From assembly GCA_038259455.1 (NCBI GenBank), contig JBBSOT010000014.1, positions 1 to 31,986 of the forward strand: a stretch of 31,986 bases of DNA, given 5' to 3'. Positions 24,863 through 31,986 of the stretch are shown piece by piece. A model generated the notes under the pieces. It saw only the letters and a program-made list of their open reading frames with translations. It was not told the DNA's origin and did not search any database. A program made the position numbers and the translations under genes. Numbering within the stretch: the first letter of the stretch is position 1; each line of letters starts with the position of its first letter. The stretch is from CAMYMG01 sp038259455. GTDB taxonomy: Bacteria; Pseudomonadota; Alphaproteobacteria; Rhizobiales; Rhizobiaceae.

Positions 24863-26073
24863 TTACGTCTTGTTCTTGTTGTAGACATCGAACACCACCG
24901 CGCCGAGCAGCACGAGGCCCTTGATGACCTGCTGCCAGTCGATATTGACGCCCATGATCGACATGCCATTGTTCATCACGCCCATGATGAAGGCGCCGAT
25001 AACTGCACCCGCCACCTGGCCAACCCCTCCCATGGCGGAAGCGCCGCCGATGAAGACCGCGGCAATCACGTCGAGCTCGAAGCCCAATCCGGCTTTCGGC
25101 GTTGCCGTGTTCAGCCGCGCCGCAAAGATCAGCCCCGCGAGCGCAGCCAGCATTCCCATGATGACGAACACGGTGAACGTCAATCGCTCGGTCTTGATGC
25201 CGGATAGCGAGGCTGCCTTGAGGTTTCCGCCCATCGCGTAGATCCGCCTGCCGATGGTCATGCGCTTGGTGATGAACACGAAGATGGCGATCAGGATACC
25301 CATGACGATCAGCACATTGGGCAGGCCCTTGTAGGACGCCATCATGTAGATCAGGAACAGCACGATTCCCGAGATCAGCAGGTTCTTGATGACGAACAGC
25401 GCGAATGGCTCGGCTTCGTAGCCGTGGTTTTCCCGGTTGCGGCGGCTGCGCAAGGCAAAGAAGAGCATCGCTGCCACGATGACTGCACCGATCAATAGTG
25501 TCGTCGAATGCAGCTTCACACCGGCGATCGTAACGGGCCCGATGACGTCGGGAATGAAACCGGCGCTTAGCAGCTGGAATTCTGCCGGAAACGGCCCGAC
25601 AGACCGTCCGCCGAGCAGCCACAGTGCCAGCCCCTTGAAGACCAGCATGCCAGCCAGCGTCACGATGAAGGCCGGAATCTTCATGTAGGCAATCCAGTAG
25701 CCCTGGCTTGCACCGATCACGCCGCCTACGAGGACGCAGATGACGCCCGCCAGAAGCGGATTCATGTTGTACTGGACCATCAGCACCGCGGCGACCGCGC
25801 CCACGAAGCCCGATACCGAGCCGACCGACAGGTCGATATGCCCGGACACGATGACAAGCAGCATGCCGAGCGCCATGATGATGATGTACGAATTCTGCAG
25901 CACCAGATTGGTCAGGTTGACCGGCTTGAACAGCACGCCCGACGTCTGCCACTGGAAGAACGCCATGATCGCGATGAGGGCCAGCACCAGGCCGTAATCG
26001 CGCAGATTCTCTTTCAGGGCGGACTGGGCGGAGGCCTTGCGCTGCGTCGCCACGCTTCCGGCAGTTTCTGTGC

Positions 26074-26077
<4 letters not shown>
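24863..26077 (-). CDS. gguB: Multiple-sugar ABC transporter permease GguB
   Basis: Membrane subunit of the ChvE-GguAB importer, of the ribose/xylose-type permease family (also named MmsB). The 404 residues contain about ten hydrophobic segments after a soluble N-terminus; GMLLVIVSGHIDLSVGSVSG (in parts: SGHIDLSVGS) marks the permease, and FIGGASAMGGVGQVAGAVIG lies near the C-terminus. The ATG at 26077 overlaps the gguA stop as ATGA, so translation is coupled and the subunits are made in step. It should form a homodimer with GguA on the cytoplasmic side. Full length. Confidence 0.95.
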
Positions 26078-27609
<1,532 letters not shown>

Positions 27610-27663
27610 CGCCGAACTTTCGGTTTGACGGCGATGGCTGTCCGTCACGTGAACAGCCATCAA

Positions 27664-27691
27664 GGGACTCCGCGGCTACCCGCGGAGTCCC
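27664..27691. promoter_or_regulatory. Perfect 12-bp stem-loop between chvE and gguA
   Basis: GGGACTCCGCGG (27664-27675) pairs without mismatch to CCGCGGAGTCCC (27680-27691) around the tetraloop CTAC. It begins about 15 nt after the chvE stop on the minus strand. No T-run follows, so it is best explained as a 3'-end protector of the abundant chvE message or a partial terminator that lowers gguAB relative to chvE. Confidence 0.7.
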
Positions 27692-27705
27692 TCATGAAGG
27701 GCCGA

Positions 27706-28776
27706 TTACTTGAGTTCTTCGGCCTTGATGTAGCCCGATCCGACGACCAGTTCCTCGTAATTGGTCTTGTCGACGTCATACGGGGTCAGCAGGTAGGACG
27801 GAACGACCTTCACGCCATTGTCGTAGGTCTTGGTGTCGTTGATCTCCGGCTCACCGCCCGAAAGAGCGGCGTCAACCAGGTTGGCGGTTACCTTGGCAAG
27901 CTCGCGAGTATCCTTGAAAACCGTGGAATACTGCTCTCCGGCAATGATGCCCTTGACCGAGGGAACTTCGGCGTCCTGGCCGGTCACGATCGGCCATGGC
28001 TGGTCGGCCGAGCCGTAGCCCACGCCGCGCAGCGACGAGATGATGCCGCGCGACAGGCCGTCATAGGGAGCCAGCACGCCATGCACGCGGCTGCCGTCGG
28101 AGTAGTTGGCGGACAGAACATTGTCCATGCGGGCCTGCGCCACGGCGCCGTCCCAGCGCAGCGTGCCGACCTTGTCCATGCCCATCTGGCCCGACTTGAT
28201 GACAATGTCACCGGAGTCGATCATTGGCTGCAGAACCGACATGGCGCCATCGTAGAAGAAGAAGGCGTTGTTGTCGTCCGGCGAGCCGCCGAACAGTTCG
28301 ACGTTCCACGGCTTGGTGTCGGGGAAGCGCTCCTTCAGGCCTTTGACCAGCGAGTTGGCCTGCAAAACGCCGACCTGGAAATTGTCGAAGGTCGTGTAGA
28401 AGTCGACATTGGGGCTGTCGCGGATCAGGCGGTCATAGGCGATGACCTTGATGCCTTGGTCGGCGGCCTGCTGAAGCACGGCCGACAGCGTGGTCCCGTC
28501 GATCGAGGCGATGACCAGGGCCTTGGAGCCCTTGGTGATCATGTTTTCGATCTGCGCAAGCTGGTTGGGGATGTCGTCTTCGGCAAACTGCAGATCTGTC
28601 CCGTAGCCCTTTTCGGTCAGCGCCGCGACAAGCGCATCGCCGTCGCTGATCCAGCGCAGCGAGGACTTCGTCGGCATGGCAATGCCGATCGTGCCCTTGT
28701 CCTGAGCGTGAGCGCTATAGCTCACCGTCGCGAGGCCAAGCGCCAAAGCGCCGACCATTGCCTTGAGTATCTTCAC
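27706..28776 (-). CDS. chvE: Periplasmic multiple-sugar-binding protein ChvE
   Basis: ChvE binds galactose, glucose, arabinose, xylose and related monosaccharides and delivers them to GguAB; in Agrobacterium it also signals through VirA. The 356 residues start with a signal peptide (KILKAMVGALALGLATVSYSAHA, here split: KILKAMVGAL, cut after SAHA near residue 24), then GTIGIAMPTKSSLRWI, VDFYTTFDNFQVG and ELFGGSPDDNNAFFF, conserved sugar-site regions of the family. The open frame continues to 29220, but the start is GTG at 28776, with GGGAGAG upstream. First gene of the operon, divergent from gbpR. No virA is in the window. Confidence 0.95.
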   Translation of the reverse strand: MKILKAMVGALALGLATVSYSAHAQDKGTIGIAMPTKSSLRWISDGDALVAALTEKGYGTDLQFAEDDIPNQLAQIENMITKGSKALVIASIDGTTLSAVLQQAADQGIKVIAYDRLIRDSPNVDFYTTFDNFQVGVLQANSLVKGLKERFPDTKPWNVELFGGSPDDNNAFFFYDGAMSVLQPMIDSGDIVIKSGQMGMDKVGTLRWDGAVAQARMDNVLSANYSDGSRVHGVLAPYDGLSRGIISSLRGVGYGSADQPWPIVTGQDAEVPSVKGIIAGEQYSTVFKDTRELAKVTANLVDAALSGGEPEINDTKTYDNGVKVVPSYLLTPYDVDKTNYEELVVGSGYIKAEELK

Positions 28777-29079
28777 GTTTCTCTCCCTTGATGATGACGA
28801 GCTGGTGATGGCAGGAAGGGCGTCGACCACAGTGCGGACTCTCGCATTCCGCCGCAGGCGGACGACCACCGGATGTGTTGATGAACCTCCCAGAACATGT
28901 CGCGGGCCTTGGCTCCTCGATCCGATGCATCGAAAATATCTCGACGCAGCTGAGCCCGAACGAGAGGCAGCTATTCCCCATTCGATATAACTGTCAAATG
29001 CAATTCCCGACGTGTGATATGTGATAATGATATATGAGATGCTCAAACGTCGAATATCGCCAACAGGGAGTAGGAAGGC
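28777..29079. promoter_or_regulatory. chvE/gbpR divergent regulatory region
   Basis: This 303-bp non-coding gap holds both promoters. On the minus strand a perfect TTGACA (28992-28997) points to chvE, without a clear -10 at 17 nt. On the plus strand TGTGATAAT (about 29019-29027), an extended -10 form, points to gbpR. Around 29013-29036 is an AT-rich block with repeated GATAT/GTGATA units, a plausible binding site for the LysR regulator GbpR. About 200 bp nearer to chvE (28777-28980) show nothing I can name. Confidence 0.55.
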
Positions 29080-30057
29080 ATGGATCGGTTTGAGTCCGCG
29101 TTGAATTCGGAACTGTTCTCGGCGTCGGATGGCGGCCTGATGCGCAGCGGCCTGAAGCTGAGCCACATGCGCATGATCGTTGCGCTTGAGGAAACCAGCC
29201 AGATCAGCGCCGCCGCTCACATTCTCAACATTTCACAGCCCGCTGCATCGCGCATGATCGCCGAAATGGAGGATATTCTTGCCGTACCGCTATGCAGTCG
29301 TCTGCCGCGCGGCGTGGAACTTACCCCCTATGGCGCCACCCTTGCGCGCCGCGCCCGCGCCATGCTTCTGGAACTGCGCGAAGTTGACCGCGAGATAACC
29401 GACCTCAAGTCCGGCAAGGGTGGCGCGGTGTTCCTGGGCTCCGTCACCGCCCCGGCAATCGAACTGGCGGTGCCTGCAATCAAGCGCATCCGTACCGGCT
29501 TTCCGCGGATCGAAATCAGCATGCAGGTCGACACTAGTGCCGTTCTGGCGCGCGAACTTCTTGCCTCCCGCCATGACTTCATCATTGCCCGCATCCCGGA
29601 TGACCTGAATCCGCGCCTGTTCGAAGCGCGCGTCATCGGCATCGAAAAAGCCTGCCTTGTGGTGCGTCGCGGACATCCCTTGATAAGCGGCAAGCCGGTC
29701 GGGCTGGACAGGCTGGTTGGCTATGACTGGGTGTTCCAGCCGGGCGGCTCGCTGCTGCGTCGTACCATCGAGACGTACTTCATGAGCCACAACGTGCAGT
29801 TGCCCGACCGAATCCTCAACACCACATCGCTGTTGCTGACGCTGGTCATGGTGGCGCAATCGGATGCGATCGCGCCAATAGCTCTGGATGTCGCGAAATT
29901 CATCAATGCAGCTGACGGGCTGGCTGGTGCGATAGAGATTCTGCCGATCGCCTTCGACATAGATGTGCAACCCTACAGTCTGATCCGGGCGCGAAACCGG
30001 GCACTCTCGCCGGCCGCCAAGCTGCTCTACGATCAGATCCTGCAGGAAGTCCGCTGA
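29080..30057 (+). CDS. gbpR: LysR-type regulator of the chvE locus, GbpR
   Basis: GbpR activates chvE in response to sugars in Agrobacterium. The 325 residues have an N-terminal winged helix-turn-helix (about residues 30-90: SHMRMIVALEETSQISAAAH, ISQPAASRMIAEMEDIL, LTPYGATLARRAR) and a C-terminal substrate-binding domain with FPRIEISMQVDTSAVLARELL. The extension of about 28 residues before the helix-turn-helix domain is typical of GbpR-like LysR proteins. The ATG at 29080 has GGGAG and AGGAAGG upstream. It is divergent from chvE, the usual place for a LysR regulator of its neighbour. Convergent with the PAN-domain gene, 21 bp away. Confidence 0.9.
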   Translation: MDRFESALNSELFSASDGGLMRSGLKLSHMRMIVALEETSQISAAAHILNISQPAASRMIAEMEDILAVPLCSRLPRGVELTPYGATLARRARAMLLELREVDREITDLKSGKGGAVFLGSVTAPAIELAVPAIKRIRTGFPRIEISMQVDTSAVLARELLASRHDFIIARIPDDLNPRLFEARVIGIEKACLVVRRGHPLISGKPVGLDRLVGYDWVFQPGGSLLRRTIETYFMSHNVQLPDRILNTTSLLLTLVMVAQSDAIAPIALDVAKFINAADGLAGAIEILPIAFDIDVQPYSLIRARNRALSPAAKLLYDQILQEVR

Positions 30058-30078
30058 GATCGGAGACGTTCGCGGCTA

Positions 30079-30819
30079 TCAGTTCGCCGCTTGTTCCTTG
30101 GCGCCGCTGTAGACGCCCGGTTGCTTGCCGTACTCCTTGGGATTATCAAACAGATCGCAGCGCTGGTCATTCTTGACGAACGAGAATCCGATACACGTCT
30201 GCGATCCCCAGCACGCTCTCTCGCAGGCATCGCGATCGGCCGCCGGTTGACTGGCGTCGGAAGCTCCGGGGAAAGCCCGGTTGTTATAATACTTCATCGT
30301 CACCGTGGCGGTCGATTTTGGCGGTTGCGGTTTTGATGAGATCACGCCGCTGGTTGCGCGCGGATTAAGCCGCAGCTGGCCCGGATCGCGCTTGAGAAAG
30401 CATTTGTAGTTCCAGGCATCGAAAGTATAGGCGCTGCACGCCTGGTTGCCGCTGCATTTGCTCTGGCACGTATCCGCATCATAGGCCGAGGCTTCCCATT
30501 CGTCCGATGCCGACAGATCGTAGTGCCTATACTGCGTAAAGCTGGCGGGCGCTTGCTGCGGCGGCACCTTTGGCGGCGAAGTCAAACCGGGAACAGCAGG
30601 GTTGCCGTGCGCCGGGGGTGGTGACGGTTTCTGCGGAACCGACACCTGCGCAAGCGCAGCCGTTATCGGCAACAGGCACAGCAAGAGTAGAGTCATGAGC
30701 CCGAACAACCCAGCCACAATCCTTCTGCCTGACCGGATTCTCAGTCCAGCCCCGAATGAGGAGACTTTCTGGCGACAGTTCAGGATTGCGTCCGCGTTGG
30801 TTGTTTGAAGCGCTGGCAT
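30079..30819 (-). CDS. Secreted or membrane-anchored protein with two PAN/Apple domains
   Basis: The 246 residues have a basic N-terminus of about 33 residues, a hydrophobic segment (about 34-57, ending AALAQ, probably a signal peptide or anchor), a Pro-rich linker (about 61-92: PQKPSPPPAHGNP), and two PAN/Apple-like domains. Both domains have the same cysteine spacing C-x3-C-x5-C-x11-C: Cys118/122/128/140 and Cys199/203/209/221, the sign of a disulfide-bonded repeat. PAN domains bind proteins or carbohydrates; the ligand is unknown. The ATG at 30819 has a poor ribosome-binding site and the long basic leader is odd; a start at GTG 30720 or ATG 30696 would give a normal signal peptide. No codon oddity seen by eye. 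Confidence 0.82.
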   Translation of the reverse strand: MPALQTTNADAILNCRQKVSSFGAGLRIRSGRRIVAGLFGLMTLLLLCLLPITAALAQVSVPQKPSPPPAHGNPAVPGLTSPPKVPPQQAPASFTQYRHYDLSASDEWEASAYDADTCQSKCSGNQACSAYTFDAWNYKCFLKRDPGQLRLNPRATSGVISSKPQPPKSTATVTMKYYNNRAFPGASDASQPAADRDACERACWGSQTCIGFSFVKNDQRCDLFDNPKEYGKQPGVYSGAKEQAAN

Positions 30820-30891
30820 CGCGGGTCCAGTTCAGTCTGCTTGGATCGATCGTTCATTGCCCTGGAAAGGCGCATTCGGGTTCGGGTGTTT

Positions 30892-30936
30892 TGGTGAGCG
30901 CGCAGGGGCTCGAACCCTGGACCTACTGATTAAAAG
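30892..30936 (-). other. Attachment site: 3' fragment of tRNA-Lys(UUU)
   Basis: On the minus strand the 45 bases read as the 3' part of a tRNA: anticodon loop CTTTTAA (30930-30936), 3' anticodon stem TCAGT (30925-30929), variable AGGTC, T-arm CAGGG/TTCGAGC/CCCTG (30903-30919), acceptor strand CGCGCTC, discriminator A and CCA (30892-30894). Upstream (30937 on) the bases no longer pair: the 5' anticodon stem should be ACTGA, and no GAGCGCG acceptor strand or D-arm is found. So this is not a working tRNA gene but the duplicated core of an integrated element, with identity ending at the anticodon loop. Confidence 0.85.
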
Positions 30937-31105
30937 TGGCTTGTTGTCGAACAGTCTCGAACATTGATAAACAGATAATTTCCGCAAAATCCTTGCAAAT
31001 GCTGGTTGTTGGTGTTCCAACATGTTCAATGCTGTTTCAACGAGTTTTGCTTTTTCCGTCCCCATAGCGTACCCCGGACAAAATGGGTAGTTCCAACGTA
31101 AGTAG
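30937..31105. other. Island left-end region between att core and integrase
   Basis: 169 bp of relatively AT-rich non-coding DNA. It holds imperfect repeats of a TG-TT/TCnAACA type: GTTGTCGAACA (30943-30953), GTCTCGAACA (30954-30963), GTGTTCCAACA (31012-31022) and CTGTTTCAAC (31032-31041), plus a small stem GTTGG/CCAAC (31008-31021). These could be arm-type sites for the integrase. No excisionase-like gene fits here. Confidence 0.4.
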
Positions 31106-31986
31106 GTGGATCCGATTCCGAGAAAGAACCTGACTGCTCGTTTCTGTGAAGCCATAACAGTCAAAGAGCGCATCGACTATCAGGATGATCTGGTGCGCGG
31201 TCTATGGTTTCGCATCTCGCCAGCGGGGGCAAAGACCTGGCAGGTTGTCTATTCCCGGGAAAGCGACGGCAGACGCCAGCGCGTGAAACTTGGCCGTTTT
31301 CCAGCCATGACCCTCGAAAAGGCGCGCACGGCCGCCCTAAAGATGGTGACGGCGGTTTCGGAGGGCGAAGACCCAAACGAGGAAAAGCGTGCCCAAAAGA
31401 CGGCCATGACGGTCGAGGACTTGGGCGGCCTCTACATCACGAAATACGCCAAACGCCGAAAGAAGACATGGGCCGAAGACGAGCGGCTCTTGAAAGTGGA
31501 AATCTATCCCGAGATCGGACGCATGAAGGCAGGGGCCGTTAAGCGGCGCGATGTGCTGGACATCATCGAGGCGAAGGCTGAGGCCGGATTTGTGGCGCAA
31601 TCCACGCAGATCCTCGCCGTCGTGCGCAAGATGTTCAACTGGGCGGTCGACCAAGATTATCTCGTATCTTCGCCCGCCACCGGCATCAAGCCGCGAGGGA
31701 AGGCCGTGAAGCGCGACCGCGTACTATCAGAGGAAGAGGTGCGCGCGATCTGGACCGCCCTCCCCGACAAGCGCATTTCAGACCAGACACGCGACATCAT
31801 GCGGCTTCTATTTCTCACTGGCCAGCGATCGGGTGAAGTCTGCGGAATTGCCCGCGGCGAGATTGACACGGCCCGCGCGACTTGGACAATCCCGGGAAAC
31901 CGGACGAAGAACAGCCTTACCCACGTCGTGCCACTGGCACCGGCAGCGCTTGACATTGCCACCTATTGGCTAGAGATCGCCAGCGA
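31106..31986 (+). CDS. Tyrosine integrase of an integrated element (runs off right edge)
   Basis: Site-specific recombinase that inserts and excises the element at the tRNA. The visible 293 residues show an N-terminal arm-binding domain of the DUF4102 type (LVRGLWFRISPAGAKTWQVV, RQRVKLGRFPAMTLEKAR), a SAM-like core-binding domain (about 100-195, with VVRKMFNWAVDQDYL), and the start of the catalytic domain: Arg241 in LTGQRSGEV (box I) and Lys268 in GNRTKNSLTHVVPL. The HxxR, His/Trp and Tyr residues lie beyond the window. The start is GTG at 31106: an in-frame TAG comes directly before it, and relatives begin near PRKNLT. Ribosome-binding signal is weak. It reads away from the tRNA fragment, into the island. 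Confidence 0.92.
   Translation, partial: MDPIPRKNLTARFCEAITVKERIDYQDDLVRGLWFRISPAGAKTWQVVYSRESDGRRQRVKLGRFPAMTLEKARTAALKMVTAVSEGEDPNEEKRAQKTAMTVEDLGGLYITKYAKRRKKTWAEDERLLKVEIYPEIGRMKAGAVKRRDVLDIIEAKAEAGFVAQSTQILAVVRKMFNWAVDQDYLVSSPATGIKPRGKAVKRDRVLSEEEVRAIWTALPDKRISDQTRDIMRLLFLTGQRSGEVCGIARGEIDTARATWTIPGNRTKNSLTHVVPLAPAALDIATYWLEIAS

Noticed and set aside
28777..29220. N-terminal extension of the chvE frame
   Set aside because: The extension overlaps gbpR and the regulatory gap; the signal peptide begins at GTG 28776 with a good ribosome-binding site.
30892..30975. A complete tRNA gene on the minus strand
   Set aside because: Only the 3' part can be folded; there is no 5' acceptor strand, D-arm or 5' anticodon stem.

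Overview
The window is chromosomal DNA of an alphaproteobacterium of the order Hyphomicrobiales (Rhizobiales), most likely Phyllobacteriaceae or Rhizobiaceae. Support: the order rpsB-tsf-pyrH-frr-uppS-cdsA-rseP-bamA with no dxr in it; EipB (DUF1849); sdhE-mfd divergent from recG; and a complete gbpR / chvE-gguABC sugar locus of the Agrobacterium type. GC is high throughout, and candidate promoters resemble the rhizobial sigma-70 form CTTGAC-N17-CTATAT. Genus cannot be fixed from this sequence alone.

Layout. Positions 1-7761, minus strand: a translation and envelope block of rpsB, tsf, then pyrH, frr, uppS, cdsA, rseP and the 5' part of bamA, which runs off the left edge. Positions 7992-9160, minus: a DUF4031 gene and eipB (periplasmic envelope integrity). 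Positions 9300-12318, plus: a four-gene run of a RidA-like protein, a glycerophosphodiester phosphodiesterase, a FemAB/GNAT-like protein and a HIT hydrolase. Positions 12344-18342: mfd and sdhE (minus), divergent from recG (plus), a DNA-repair cluster. Positions 18355-22450, minus: a DUF502 membrane protein, glmS and glmU, the last two supplying UDP-GlcNAc for wall and LPS. Then a 61-codon orphan gene (plus) and a CcdA-type membrane protein (minus). Positions 23669-30057: chvE, gguA, gguB and gguC (periplasmic sugar binding, ABC import, a FAH-type sugar-acid enzyme) divergent from the LysR regulator gbpR. A secreted protein with two PAN/Apple domains follows at 30079-30819.

The right end crosses the edge of an integrated element. 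Bases 30892-30936 are exactly the 3' part (anticodon loop to CCA) of a minus-strand tRNA-Lys(UUU) with no 5' half beside it. A tyrosine integrase with an N-terminal arm-binding domain starts about 170 bp further on and runs off the right edge. The rest of the window is conserved core genome. I found no CRISPR array, insertion sequence, toxin-antitoxin pair or clearly new multi-gene system. The best leads are the island boundary, several strong inverted repeats at gene junctions, and a few poorly characterised genes.
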